From assembly GCF_002105555.1 (NCBI RefSeq), contig NZ_CP020612.1:2596001-2660000 (forward strand): DNA of 64,000 bases. The letters are read 5' to 3'. This DNA comes from Paracoccus contaminans (GTDB lineage: Bacteria; Pseudomonadota; Alphaproteobacteria; Rhodobacterales; Rhodobacteraceae). The notes beneath the pieces are model-generated. The model had not been told where the DNA came from, ran no database searches, and was given only the letters and a program-made list of their open reading frames with translations. The translations under genes were made by a program, and so were the position numbers. Shown here piece by piece: positions 33,410-42,399 of this stretch (its first letter is position 1; the number at the start of each line of letters is the position of its first letter).

Positions 33410-34084
33410 ATGACCACGACCTTCCACCGCCATTGGCGTGACGTGCCGAAGAATGCCTGGCGCTGGCCGAACTTCTCGCCCGCCGAGATCGCCTGCCGAG
33501 GGACCGGCAAGCTGCTGATCAACGAACCCGCGCTCGACAAGCTGCAGGCGCTGCGCGATCGGCTGGGCAAGCCGCTGATCGTCCGCTCGGCCTATCGCAG
33601 CTCCGAGCACAACCGCGCCGTTGGCGGCGCGACCCGGTCGAAACATCTCGACGGCGCGGCCTTCGACATCGCCATGGCGAACCACGATCCGGTGGCGTTC
33701 GAGGCGGCAGCGCGGGCGGTGGGGTTCCTCGGCTTCGGTTTCTACCCGCGCTCGGGCTTCATCCATGTCGATCTCGGCCCGGCACGGCAGTGGGGCGAGC
33801 GCTTCCCGGTCCGGCCGACTCCCTTCGCTGCCGAAACCCCGCCGGCGCGCGAAGTGCTGGCGCAGAGCCGCACCATGAAGGGTGGCGGAGCGGCCGGTGT
33901 GGCGACGCTGGGCGCGGCGGGCGTCGAGGTGGCTCGAGACGTCCTTGCCGAGACCCAGACCGCCATCCTGCCGCTTGTGTCCTATCTCGAAACGCTGCGC
34001 TGGGTGTTCATCGCCGTGGCACTCGTTGGCATCGTCGTGACCATCTACGCGCGGCTCGACGACTGGAAGCGGGGGCGTCGATGA
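33410..34084 (+). CDS. M15-type endolysin with C-terminal membrane helix
   Basis: A 224-residue protein; the ATG at 33410 follows TTTGGAGG. VRSAYRSSEHNRAVGG, SKHLDGAAFDIAM and GFIHVDLG give the zinc ligands and acid of M15 D,D-/D-Ala peptidases, in residues 1-130. The C-terminal 90 residues are not needed for catalysis and hold a membrane helix (WVFIAVALVGIVVTIYARL). Endolysin of the lysis cassette. The anchored form would need release or act from the membrane; this is an inference. Stop overlaps the i-spanin start. Confidence 0.9.
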   Translation: MTTTFHRHWRDVPKNAWRWPNFSPAEIACRGTGKLLINEPALDKLQALRDRLGKPLIVRSAYRSSEHNRAVGGATRSKHLDGAAFDIAMANHDPVAFEAAARAVGFLGFGFYPRSGFIHVDLGPARQWGERFPVRPTPFAAETPPAREVLAQSRTMKGGGAAGVATLGAAGVEVARDVLAETQTAILPLVSYLETLRWVFIAVALVGIVVTIYARLDDWKRGRR

Positions 34085-34338
34085 TCGCCGCGCTGCTGGG
34101 CGGCATTGCCGCCAGCCCATGGATGCGGGCCGCGCTGCGCTACGGCGCCGTTGGCTTCAGCGTGCTTCTGTTCCTGCTCGCGCTCCGGCGTTCCGGCGAG
34201 CGCACTGGCCGCCTCGCCGAACGCTATGAGACCACGGAGAAGATCAATGATGCCCAACGCCGGATGCTGGAGGCGGCGGCTCGCCGCCCTCGCAATCGCG
34301 ACGAGCTTGCTGACCGGCTGCGCGACGGTCGGTTCTGA
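34081..34338 (+). CDS. Inner-membrane spanin subunit (Rz-like)
   Basis: An 85-residue protein with a membrane helix near residues 20-37 (YGAVGFSVLLFLLALRRSG), then a charged helix (LAERYETTEKINDAQRRMLE). It begins in an ATGA overlap with the endolysin and shares 92 bases with the following lipoprotein gene in another frame, the classic Rz/Rz1 layout. It is short for an Rz protein. Function from architecture. Confidence 0.75.
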   Translation: MIAALLGGIAASPWMRAALRYGAVGFSVLLFLLALRRSGERTGRLAERYETTEKINDAQRRMLEAAARRPRNRDELADRLRDGRF

Positions 34339-34510
34339 ACAAAGGATCATGGCACTTTGTCCGCCGGTCGTGGAATATGGTCAGGAGTTACAGACGCGGG
34401 CCGCCGACGAACTGGCGTGGTTGCCGGAAGGCTCGATCATCGCGGAAATGCTGACCGACTACGCAGTGATGAGAGAGCAGGCTCGGGCCTGCTCTCCTGA
34501 GACAAGCTAG
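34247..34510 (+). CDS. Outer-membrane spanin lipoprotein (Rz1-like)
   Basis: An 87-residue protein starting inside the i-spanin gene (ATGATG at 34247). Basic residues precede a hydrophobic stretch and the lipobox LLTGC, with Cys25 as the lipid-bearing residue. The rest is soluble. The overlap with the i-spanin and the lipobox identify it as the o-spanin. It is the last recognisable prophage gene in the window. Confidence 0.8.
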   Translation: MMPNAGCWRRRLAALAIATSLLTGCATVGSEQRIMALCPPVVEYGQELQTRAADELAWLPEGSIIAEMLTDYAVMREQARACSPETS

Positions 34511-34633
34511 CAAGAGCCTGAGCGCCTGCGGTCTGCAATCCGCACCAATATGGCGGCAGGCAGCATGCCGATCGATCGCTGGACGCAGCGGCCTGGTGGT
34601 GTCCCTCACCGTTCCTTGTCGCCAGGATCAGGA

Positions 34634-35236
34634 TCAGCGTCGTGATCCCGAGGATCGCCGGGTCAGTACGTCCTCAATCTCGCGCGCCACGTCGTCGATG
34701 CCCTGCATTCCATCAACCGTAATGAGCTCTCTCCTTCGGCGATAGTAGTCCAGTAGCGGCTCCGTCTTGTTCCGATATGCGTCGAGACGTCTGACAAAGG
34801 TATCCCGATTGTCGTCGCTGCGAGCCGTGCCGCCAGCGGCCAGCGTATCGGCGACGCGCTTTTCCATTCGCTCGACCAGCGAGGTCTCATCGACCTTCAG
34901 TTCGATGACTGCGTCAAGCCTGACACCCCTTTGCTCCAGCATGGCGGTCAGGGACTCCGCCTGCGCGACTGTCCGGGGAAAGCCGTCGAGAATGAACCCT
35001 TTGCGCCAATCCTCTTGATCGATCCGGTCGGATACCATCTGGTTGACCACATCGTCGGGTACGAGTTCGCCGCGATCCATGATCGCGTCGACCCGCCGCC
35101 CGGTTTCGGTGCCTTCGGTCACAGCAGCGCGCAGCATATCTCCTGTAGAAAGCTGAGGGATCGAGTGGCGTTCGGCCAGGCGCTGCGCCTGCGTTCCCTT
35201 CCCTGCTCCTGGTGGTCCGAACACTATCAGTCTCAT
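34634..35236 (-). CDS. adk: Adenylate kinase
   Basis: A 200-residue kinase. [12 protein letters not shown] is the P-loop (residues 5-16), LSTGDMLR and ILDGFPRT are the AMP-binding and Walker B-like motifs, and the LID is the short, zinc-free alphaproteobacterial form ([19 protein letters not shown]). It converts ATP and AMP to ADP. An essential housekeeping enzyme is unexpected here between a prophage end and metal-resistance genes rather than next to ribosomal protein genes, so it may be a second copy. The GAGGTGAG before the start is a fair ribosome site. Confidence 0.93.
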   Translation of the reverse strand: MRLIVFGPPGAGKGTQAQRLAERHSIPQLSTGDMLRAAVTEGTETGRRVDAIMDRGELVPDDVVNQMVSDRIDQEDWRKGFILDGFPRTVAQAESLTAMLEQRGVRLDAVIELKVDETSLVERMEKRVADTLAAGGTARSDDNRDTFVRRLDAYRNKTEPLLDYYRRRRELITVDGMQGIDDVAREIEDVLTRRSSGSRR

Positions 35237-35380
35237 TGTCTCTTCTCACCTCTTGGATAGCCACGAGGGCGATGGCGGCGGCAATTCCGATGCACCCAGT
35301 ACCGTTTGGAGAAGCCCTGCACTTCCACGCAGACCGGCGCTGGCCGTGTAGGCGGACATGATATCCCTGCCTCCAAGTCT

Positions 35381-35408
35381 GGCGCCGGAGCTGGACCGCT
35401 CCGGCGCC
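35381..35408 (-). terminator. Strong stem-loop downstream of the DUF305-propeller gene
   Basis: GGCGCCGGAGC (35381-35391) and GCTCCGGCGCC (35398-35408) form a perfect 11-bp stem with a six-base loop, directly after the minus-strand stop at 35416. There is no T-run, so it may stabilise the 3' end or terminate with Rho. Confidence 0.5.
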
Positions 35409-35415
35409 GAACTCC

Positions 35416-36942
35416 TTAGCGGCTCGAGTCGCCGTAGACGATGCCATTCGGCCGATCGCCGACCGGCACCGTCCTCACCACGTCCTGGCTCTCGACATCG
35501 ATGATCGACACTGTGTCGTCCGCAATGTTGGTCACGAACACGTAAGCCCCGTCGGCCGATGCCGACACGCCATGGGCGCCACCCCCGGTGGTGATCGTCT
35601 TCACGACCTCTCCCGTCGCCGTGTCGATCACGGACACCGTGTCGTTCGGCTCCGCGTCGGTGCCCTGATTGGCCACGTAGACGTAGGCTCCATCGGGGGT
35701 CGCGAACATCTGGATCGGGTTCGGCCCGACGTCGATCCTGTTCGTCACCTGCCGGGACGAGGTGTCGATGACGGCCACCCGGTTCTCGTCGCGCAGCGAG
35801 ACGTAGACCTGATCGCCAGACGGCGTGAACCCGACCTGAACAGGCGCTGCGCCCACCGGAATGCGCGCAACTTCCGTCAGGTCCTGCGTGTCGATGACGG
35901 AGACCGAGCCGTCCTCGACATTGGCCACATAGATCTCGCTCTCATCCGGGCTGAGGCGCAGCCCGTGCGGATAGGCGCCGGTCGCGATGCGCTCGATGAC
36001 TTCGGCCTGTGCGAGATCGACGACCGCAATCTCGTTCCCGCCGGACAGCGAAGCATAGGCGCGCCCGCTGCGGTCGGCGACGACATGCGCCGGATGCGCG
36101 CCGACTTCCACAGTGGCGACGGGCTGCGACAGTCGCTCCGGATCGAGCACCACCAGGACCCCTCCGCCCGCATCGGTGTCGGCATGTCCATCGTCATCCG
36201 ATCCGTGCGCGTGATCGGCGGCAGGGCTCCCGACCGCCAGCAGCAGATTTCCGTCCGGCGTCAGATCGACATTGTGCGGCGACACGCCGACGTCAACGGT
36301 CTCGACCGAACCCGTGCCGAGATCGATGGCGCTGATCGAATTGCCGCCCTCGTTGGCGGAGTAGACGGTCCCGCCGGTCTGACCGAGGGCGGTTGGTGCC
36401 TCGCCGGCGTTCGTCGCCAGCCAGGCCTGCATTTCGACGATCTCGCCTTCCTGCGCCGCGATGATCTGGTCCGCCCACTCCCTGGTCTGCGGATCGTCGC
36501 CGTATTGCTGGACGATCTTCGCCATGTCGATCGCACCCTGATGATGCGGGATCATGCCCCGGACGAAGGCGACATCCGGATCGCCGGCCATCACGCCTTC
36601 CATCATCGGTCCGTGCATTTCATTCATCGCGGCGACGTAGGCCTGCGTGAAGTCGGGAGCGCTGGAAAGGCTCGTTGGGGCGCCGTCAGCGCCGGGTGCG
36701 GCCATTCCGCCGTGCATGCCCCCCTGCATCATTTGCTGCATCGCCTGCATCATGGCCTGGCCATGCTCGGGGATGCCCTGCATGCCGGGCATCCGGTCCG
36801 AGGGAGACGTGGGCGCGGGAGCCTGTTCCGCTTGGGCGGGCGGGGTTCCCGGGTGGTGGGTATCATGTTCGGCCTGGGCGAGAGCAGCGCCCGGCAGGCC
36901 CGCCAGCAGGCTGACGGAAAGAACGATTGCAGTTCGGTTCAT
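35416..36942 (-). CDS. DUF305 domain fused to YVTN-type beta-propeller, secreted
   Basis: A 508-residue protein with a signal peptide (SLLAGLPGAALAQA). A Met/His-rich segment (MPGMQGIPEHGQAMMQAMQQ, about residues 50-85) and a DUF305 four-helix domain (FVRGMIPHHQGAIDMAKIVQ, about 105-185) follow. Seven-bladed-propeller repeats of the YVTN/NHL kind (VSVIDTQDLTEVARIPVG, VYVANQGTD) make up the remainder. DUF305 domains with HHxG motifs occur with copper resistance. The fusion suggests a periplasmic copper-binding or sensing scaffold; no enzyme activity is visible. Confidence 0.85.
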   Translation of the reverse strand: MNRTAIVLSVSLLAGLPGAALAQAEHDTHHPGTPPAQAEQAPAPTSPSDRMPGMQGIPEHGQAMMQAMQQMMQGGMHGGMAAPGADGAPTSLSSAPDFTQAYVAAMNEMHGPMMEGVMAGDPDVAFVRGMIPHHQGAIDMAKIVQQYGDDPQTREWADQIIAAQEGEIVEMQAWLATNAGEAPTALGQTGGTVYSANEGGNSISAIDLGTGSVETVDVGVSPHNVDLTPDGNLLLAVGSPAADHAHGSDDDGHADTDAGGGVLVVLDPERLSQPVATVEVGAHPAHVVADRSGRAYASLSGGNEIAVVDLAQAEVIERIATGAYPHGLRLSPDESEIYVANVEDGSVSVIDTQDLTEVARIPVGAAPVQVGFTPSGDQVYVSLRDENRVAVIDTSSRQVTNRIDVGPNPIQMFATPDGAYVYVANQGTDAEPNDTVSVIDTATGEVVKTITTGGGAHGVSASADGAYVFVTNIADDTVSIIDVESQDVVRTVPVGDRPNGIVYGDSSR

Positions 36943-37053
36943 GGGTTTTCATCCTTGGCACCGGAGGGCCGGCGTCACATTCGCGGACGCGGGTCTCCGA
37001 AAGTTCGTCTGGGCTCGAAGTGCGCGCTGCCGGCGGTCGCGCCGGAGCGGCCG

Positions 37054-37464
37054 TCACGCAGCAATCAGACGAGGCGGCCTCAGGATTCCTTCGGGGGATC
37101 GTTCCCACGGGTCACGGTGCATGACCCTGAACAGTTCACCATTCACGGACGGCCCGAACGTCAGCGGCCCGACGGGAACGGCGGCGATCAGACAGGTCTG
37201 ACAGCAGTCGGCCAGCATCTGGCCGCCGTCATCACTCTCGCAGCCTGCAGATGTCTCTGCCCCGTGATCGCCGGGCAGGTGATGTTGGCCGCAGTGGCTC
37301 GCCGTGGCCGCGCTCTGTTCGCGGTGGAGGGCGTGTCCGGTCGGGCTGGCATGCGCTACGCCCTGCAGAACGAGGGAGCTGATGGCAAGCAACAGGATGC
37401 CGATCGCGAACTGGCGCAATCGGCCGCATCTCGCCGCGAACGCAACTCTGAAGCGCCCGCTCAT
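37054..37464 (-). CDS. Small secreted His/Cys-rich protein
   Basis: A 136-residue protein with an N-terminal signal or anchor helix (FAIGILLLAISSLVLQGVAHA), then a His-rich stretch (HALHREQSAATASHCGQHH), a CCQTCLIAAV motif and a Pro/Arg tail (LRPPRLI). It resembles the protein at 42910-43371 in all four parts, so the two are paralogues. Copper island context suggests a periplasmic metal-binding role; family not recognised with certainty. Confidence 0.6.
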   Translation of the reverse strand: MSGRFRVAFAARCGRLRQFAIGILLLAISSLVLQGVAHASPTGHALHREQSAATASHCGQHHLPGDHGAETSAGCESDDGGQMLADCCQTCLIAAVPVGPLTFGPSVNGELFRVMHRDPWERSPEGILRPPRLIAA

Positions 37465-37589
37465 GAGCCACCTGCCTTCTCGGTGTCGAGCCGGGCCGAT
37501 GCGCTGCTGACGCGGGCAAGGGCCATCGCTCGCGGCTTGAGCTGCATCGGATCGGCGGCAAGGTGGACGGTCATGTGGAGGCGCCTGGC

Positions 37590-38075
37590 TCAGATTTCCT
37601 GCGCGCCGAGGTAGCGCCCGAAGGTCTGGGTGGTCGGACCGAACAGGAGCACTTCATAGGGCTCGGGTTCGACCCCGGAAAAATCCATGCCGGGCGAGCC
37701 GGCAGGCATTCCGGGAACGGCAAGTCCCGTCCCGGAGGGCCGCTCGGCCAGCAGGCGGCGGATCGCGGCAGCTGGCACATGACCCTCCACCACATAGCCG
37801 TCCACCTCGGCCGTATGGCAGGAGGTCAGCTCGGCCGGCACGCCGAGCCGCTCCTTGAGGCTGAACACGTCGTCCGAGTCCACGACCCGCACCGGAAAGC
37901 CCGCGGCTTCGATATGCGCGATCCAGCCGTCGCAGCAGCCGCAGGACGGATCCTTGGTGACGGTCACGAGCGGCAGGGCCTCGGCCCGCGCCCACGCCGG
38001 CATCGACAGCAGGAACGGAAGTGCGGCGGCGGCCGCGAGAACGGCCCGCCGGCCGATGGTGTGATCGTTCCGCAT
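37590..38075 (-). CDS. DUF411 periplasmic metal-binding protein
   Basis: A 161-residue protein; the ATG at 38075 follows GAAAGG and begins a Tat-like signal (GRRAVLAAAAALPFLL). The mature part has KDPSCGCCDGW and TSCHTAEVDGYVVEGHVP, the two conserved metal-site motifs of DUF411, then the AVPGMPAGSPGM loop. Members sit in copper and silver resistance clusters and are thought to bind Cu(I). It is co-oriented with copA, 146 bases downstream. Confidence 0.9.
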   Translation of the reverse strand: MRNDHTIGRRAVLAAAAALPFLLSMPAWARAEALPLVTVTKDPSCGCCDGWIAHIEAAGFPVRVVDSDDVFSLKERLGVPAELTSCHTAEVDGYVVEGHVPAAAIRRLLAERPSGTGLAVPGMPAGSPGMDFSGVEPEPYEVLLFGPTTQTFGRYLGAQEI

Positions 38076-38221
38076 CGTCAAACCTTTCTTCGTGGACTCC
38101 ATGATCTCACCGGCTAGTCCGGAGCGCGACCCACGAACGGGTGAGAATGCGCCGGCGTCCCGCGGCATGATGTCGCCTGTCAGATGCGCTCGCGGGAACG
38201 GCCCACGATGCCACCCGGACA

Positions 38222-40696
38222 TCACAGCTTCACGCCCCGCAGCCGAGACGCATTCGCGATCACGCTGACCGAGGATAGCGCCATGGCGGCTGCCGCGATG
38301 ATCGGCGACAGCAGGATGCCGAAGAACGGATAAAGCACCCCCGCGGCGATCGGGATACCGAGCGCGTTGTAGATGAAGGCGAAGAAAAGGTTCTGGCGGA
38401 TGTTGCGCATCACCGCCTGAGACAGTCGCCGCGCCCGAACAATGCCGGTGAGATCGCCCTTCAGGAGGGTGACGCCCGCGCTCTCCATCGCCACGTCGGT
38501 GCCGGTGCCCATGGCGATGCCGACATCCGCGGCCGCGAGCGCAGGGGCATCGTTGACGCCGTCGCCCGCCATCGCCACCACCTCGCCCGCCGCCTTGTGC
38601 CGCTGCACGACCTCGCTCTTCTGGTCCGGCAGGACCTCCGCCTCGACCTCGTCGATGCCCAGCTGTCGGGCGACCGCCTTCGCTGTGGTCCAGTTGTCGC
38701 CGGTGAGCATGACCACGCGGATGCCTTGGGCCTTCAGCGCGGCAAGCGCTTCAGGCGTGGAGGGCTTGACCGGATCGGCGATGGCGAAGATTGCGGCGAC
38801 CTCTCCGTCCACGCCCATGAAGATCGCGGTCGCCCCGTCTTGGCGCAGCCGGTCAGCCTGCGCGGCCAGCGGCGTCACATCGACCCCTTCTTCGGCCAGG
38901 AAGTTTGCGTTGCCGAGGGGAATGCGCTTGCCCTCGACCGTGCCATAGGCGCCCTTCCCGGTCGGCGAGTCGAAATCCGCAACCGGTGCGGTCGCGATCC
39001 CCCGCTCCTCTGCCGCGCGCACGATGGCGAGCGCCAGCGGATGCTCGCTCGCCCGCTCGACGCTGGCGGCCAGGCGCAGCACCTCCTCCTCGGTAAGACC
39101 GGCAGCGGGAACGATGGCCGTGACGGCGGGACGCCCCTCCGTCAGTGTGCCGGTCTTGTCGACGATGATCGTGTCGACCTTCTCCATGTGCTCGAGCGCC
39201 TCGGCGTTCTTGATCAGGACGCCATTCTGCGCGCCGCGGCCGACGCCGAACATGATCGACATCGGCGTCGCCAGACCCAGCGCGCAGGGGCAGGCGATGA
39301 TCAGGACCGAAACCGCCACGACCAGCGCATAGGCGAAGCGCGGCTCCGGGCCCCAGATCGACCAGGCGATGAAGGCGAGCACCGCGACCACGATCACCGC
39401 CGGCACGAACCAGCCCGACACCTGGTCGGCAAGTCGCTGGATCGGGGCACGGCTGCGCTGTGCCTCTGCGACAAGCTGGACGATCTGCGACAGCATGGTG
39501 TCGCGTCCGACCTTGCGGGCCTCGATCACCAGCGCGCCGGACTGGTTCATGGTCCCCCCGATCGCCCGCGAGCCGACCTCCTTGGTCACCGGCATGGATT
39601 CGCCCGTCACCATCGACTCGTCGACGGCGCTGCGGCCTTCCAGCACCTCGCCATCCACGGGCACCTTCTCGCCCGGCCGCACCCGCAGGCGGTCGCCGAC
39701 ATGGACAGTGTCGAGCTGCACCTCTTCTTCGGTGCCGTCATCACGGATGACCCGTGCGGTTTTCGGGGCGAGATCGAGCAGCGCCCGGATTGCGCCGCTG
39801 GTGCTTTCCCGCGCCCGGAGTTCCAGCACCTGTCCGAGCAGCACGAGCACGGTGATGACCGCTGCGGCTTCGAAATAAACCGCGACCGACCCGTCATGCT
39901 GGCGGAAGGCGTCCGGGAAGATGTCTGGCGCGAGCGTCGCAACGACGCTGTAGATCCACGCCGCCCCCGTGCCCATGGCGATCAGGGTGAACATGTTGAG
40001 ATTGCGCGTGACCAGCGACTGCCAGCCGCGCTGGAAGAAGGGCCACCCGGCCCACAGGACGACCGGGGTCGCGAAGAGCAGCTGGATCCAGTTCGAGGTC
40101 TGCTGATCGATGTAGCGGTCCAGCCCGAGGAAATGGCCGCCCATTTCCAGAATGAATACAGGGACCGTCAGCACCAGCCCGATCCAGAAGCGGCGCCGCA
40201 TATCGATCAGTTCGAGATTGGGCTCCGCCTCGAGGCTGACCAGCACAGGCTCCAGCCCCATGCCGCAGATCGGGCAGGATCCCGGCCCCACCTGCCGGAT
40301 CTCTGGGTGCATGGGACAGGTGTAGATCGTCCCCTCGGGCACGGGCTCGGCCTTTGCCGCCGCAGCGGCCGGGTCGAGGTGGCGGTCCGGCTCGGCCAGG
40401 AACTTCGCGCGGCATCCGGCCGAGCAGAAGTAATACGGCCGCCCCGCATGCTCGGCCTTGTGCTGCGTCGCATGGGGATCGACCATCATGCCGCAGACCG
40501 GGTCCTTGACCCGATGCACGCTGTCTGTCGGAGTCGCCTCCGCAGCGTGCGAATGCTCCGTCCCGTGGTGCCCCGAGTGAGCATGCCCGTGTTCGTGAGA
40601 ATGTCCCGGCCCGCGATGCTCATGGCCGCCGACGCGAGAACTGCTCTCCATGTGGAGGGGGGCAGGGTGTTGGTCTTTGCTCTTGCTGGCCATCAT
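38222..40696 (-). CDS. copA: Cu(I)-exporting P-type ATPase with His-rich, YHS and metal-binding N-terminus
   Basis: An 824-residue P1B ATPase. The N-terminus is His-rich ([19 protein letters not shown]), then a YHS domain ([18 protein letters not shown], about 65-105) and a YTCPMHPE...[10 protein letters not shown] heavy-metal binding domain (about 125-150) instead of a classic CxxC HMA domain. The core has TGES, the ion-path [10 protein letters not shown], the phosphorylated DKTGTLT, SEHPLA and [10 protein letters not shown], and a final [13 protein letters not shown] helix expected for Cu(I). A CueR-type promoter lies 40 bases upstream. Confidence 0.95.
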   Translation of the reverse strand: MMASKSKDQHPAPLHMESSSRVGGHEHRGPGHSHEHGHAHSGHHGTEHSHAAEATPTDSVHRVKDPVCGMMVDPHATQHKAEHAGRPYYFCSAGCRAKFLAEPDRHLDPAAAAAKAEPVPEGTIYTCPMHPEIRQVGPGSCPICGMGLEPVLVSLEAEPNLELIDMRRRFWIGLVLTVPVFILEMGGHFLGLDRYIDQQTSNWIQLLFATPVVLWAGWPFFQRGWQSLVTRNLNMFTLIAMGTGAAWIYSVVATLAPDIFPDAFRQHDGSVAVYFEAAAVITVLVLLGQVLELRARESTSGAIRALLDLAPKTARVIRDDGTEEEVQLDTVHVGDRLRVRPGEKVPVDGEVLEGRSAVDESMVTGESMPVTKEVGSRAIGGTMNQSGALVIEARKVGRDTMLSQIVQLVAEAQRSRAPIQRLADQVSGWFVPAVIVVAVLAFIAWSIWGPEPRFAYALVVAVSVLIIACPCALGLATPMSIMFGVGRGAQNGVLIKNAEALEHMEKVDTIIVDKTGTLTEGRPAVTAIVPAAGLTEEEVLRLAASVERASEHPLALAIVRAAEERGIATAPVADFDSPTGKGAYGTVEGKRIPLGNANFLAEEGVDVTPLAAQADRLRQDGATAIFMGVDGEVAAIFAIADPVKPSTPEALAALKAQGIRVVMLTGDNWTTAKAVARQLGIDEVEAEVLPDQKSEVVQRHKAAGEVVAMAGDGVNDAPALAAADVGIAMGTGTDVAMESAGVTLLKGDLTGIVRARRLSQAVMRNIRQNLFFAFIYNALGIPIAAGVLYPFFGILLSPIIAAAAMALSSVSVIANASRLRGVKL

Positions 40697-40735
40697 GTAC
40701 CTCGTCCGGGAAGTGCCCGAGAATCGTCCTCATTC

Positions 40736-40766
40736 GTCCTGCACCTTCCTGTCGTTGGAAGGTCAA
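40736..40766 (-). promoter_or_regulatory. CueR-type promoter/operator of copA
   Basis: Read on the minus strand: -35 TTGACC (40766-40761), a 19-bp spacer, and a weak -10 CAGGAC (40741-40736). The spacer carries the perfect 7-7-7 inverted repeat ACCTTCC / AACGACA / GGAAGGT (40743-40763). This is the consensus CueR/HmrR box and the long spacer of MerR-family promoters. No CueR gene is in this window. Confidence 0.85.
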
Positions 40767-40795
40767 GAGTAAGCCGCCAGGCGGAAGCCGCGGCG

Positions 40796-41780
40796 TCAGT
40801 GTTCATGCTGGGCGCTCCCTTCTTCCGGTCTTGCCCGCACGGCCTGGGACTTCGCCTTCGGCCGCGTAACATCGATCTCGGCAGCTCCCTCCTCAACGGC
40901 AAGGCAGTATTCCTCGATCTGCGTGGTCGAGAAGTAGACCTTGAACCGGTCGCGCAGGAGGTTGTTCACCTCCCTCAGCACCCGCTCGCCATCCTGCCAG
41001 TCTCGAACGCAGACGTGGCTCGAGAACACGTTGCGCCCGGACGTCAGGCTCCAGGCATGGACGTGATGCACGTCCGTCACGCCCTCCAGCTCCCGAATGG
41101 CCGCGATCACAGCCTCGAGATCCAGGTCCTCCGGCGTGCCTTGCAGCAGGATGTGCAGCGACTCGCGCAGGATGCCCCAAGGAAGCCCAGAGCAGCACCA
41201 GTCCGAAGGCCATGCCGAGCAGCGGGTCGACGGCGAGGAAGCCGGTAAAGCGGATCACCAGGGCCGAGATGATGATGAGGAAGCTGCCGACGAACGTCTG
41301 CAGGATGTGCCAGTAGGCGCCCCGCATGTTCAGGTTGTCCTTCTGGCGCTCGTACAGGAGCCAGAGGGCGACAAGCTCGGTGGCGATGCCCCCCGCTGCC
41401 GCGATCAGCATCGGCGTGGTGGCCAACTCGATCGGCTCCATGAGGCGCATCGCGCCCATCCACAGCACGAAAATGGCCATTCCGACGAGAAAGAGGCCGT
41501 TGAAGAGGGCGCCGAGGATCTCCGCGCGAATGTAGCCGAAGGTGCGCGCCGGGCTGGACTTCCGCTCGCTCAGGCGCATGGCGACCAAGGCGATGAGCAC
41601 GCCGCCGACGGCCGAGAAGGTGTGGAAGGCATCCGACATGACGGCGACTGAGCCCGTCCAGATGCCGATCCCGAGTTCAACGATGAAGTAAAGGCCGGTG
41701 AGCCAGCCGGAGATGACAAGCGCTTTGCGATCACCGCTCGCGGGCAGGTGGCCCGTATGGCTGCCGTGAGACATCGACAT
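40796..41780 (-). pseudogene. CDF cation efflux transporter (CzcD-like), single-base frameshift
   Basis: Start at 41780 follows AGGAGG. The first 200 codons encode a normal CDF transporter: a His-bearing N-terminus, MSDAFHTFSAVGG in TM2 and AEILGALFNGLFLVGM. At about 41179 the frame breaks: TCC TTG GGG should read TCC TGG GGC, so one extra T shifts the frame. The correct C-terminal domain (WGILRESLHILLQGTPED, VTDVHHVHAWSLTSG) continues in the other frame to 40796. The break lies after all six helices, so a truncated membrane protein could form. A sequencing error is an alternative. Confidence 0.85.
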
Positions 41781-41829
41781 GGGTTCGCCTCCTGCTGACC
41801 GCGCATCATGCATCGTCGCGGTCGTTGAG

Positions 41830-41856
41830 GCCGCCGCAGCTCCAAGCTCCGGCGGC
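41830..41856 (-). terminator. Stem-loop after the DUF305 gene
   Basis: GCCGCCG (41830-41836) with CGGCGGC, extended by AGCT/AGCT, gives an 11-bp stem with one mismatch and a three-base loop, nine bases after the stop at 41865. No T-run follows; it could reduce read-through into the CDF gene. Confidence 0.4.
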
Positions 41857-41864
41857 CCGAGTCC

Positions 41865-42362
41865 TTACTGCTGGCCCGCGTTCTCCTCGACCCAGGCGGT
41901 CATCTCCTCGATTTCCGGGCCTTGGGCGTCGATGATCTTCTGAGCCATCGCTTTCGACTCCTCATCGTCGCCATACTTCAGCTCGACTTCTGCCATGGCG
42001 ATGGCGCCCGCATGATGCGCGATCATCCCGCAGTGGAAGGCGAGGTCGGGATCCTCGATGGTGTGGGTGGCCATCATCGGACCGTTCATCTCCATCATGG
42101 CCTGCATGGAGGCTTGCTGGGCCTCATCCATGCCCTCCATGCCTCCCATCATGGCGGACATGTCCATGCCCTGCATCATCCCCGGCATCCCGGACTGCTG
42201 GATGGCGTCCTGGCAGCCCTGCGGCAGGATCGACAGGTCGGGCATGGGACCTCCCTGTCCCGCCATGTGGCCAGCCTGCCCGCCTGTCCCGCTCTCCTGA
42301 GCGAAAGCCGCGGGCGCGGCGAGAAGGGCAGCAACGACGGCGGCGAGTTCAAACTTGCGCAT
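41865..42362 (-). CDS. Secreted DUF305 protein (CopM-like)
   Basis: A 165-residue protein; start at 42362 with AAGGAG seven bases upstream. Signal peptide (ELAAVVAALLAAPAAFA), a Met-rich stretch (MPGMMQGMDMSAMMGGMEGM) and a DUF305 domain (FHCGMIAHHAGAIAMAEVEL). Met- and His-rich DUF305 proteins bind copper in the periplasm of other bacteria. It follows the Csp-like gene by 37 bases and is probably co-transcribed with it. Confidence 0.88.
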   Translation of the reverse strand: MRKFELAAVVAALLAAPAAFAQESGTGGQAGHMAGQGGPMPDLSILPQGCQDAIQQSGMPGMMQGMDMSAMMGGMEGMDEAQQASMQAMMEMNGPMMATHTIEDPDLAFHCGMIAHHAGAIAMAEVELKYGDDEESKAMAQKIIDAQGPEIEEMTAWVEENAGQQ

Positions 42363-42399
42363 AAGGGTTCTCCTTTGATGTAACTGGTTTCGGTGGGGA

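Noticed and set aside
34511..34633. Possible right attachment site of the prophage
   Set aside because: No tRNA or direct repeat can be matched because the left end and integrase are outside the window.
35572..37614. 680-codon plus-strand frame
   Set aside because: Antisense to the DUF305-propeller gene and the small His/Cys-rich gene, which have signal peptides and conserved motifs.
38597..41248. 883-codon plus-strand frame
   Set aside because: Runs antisense through copA and the CDF pseudogene; no ribosome site or motif.
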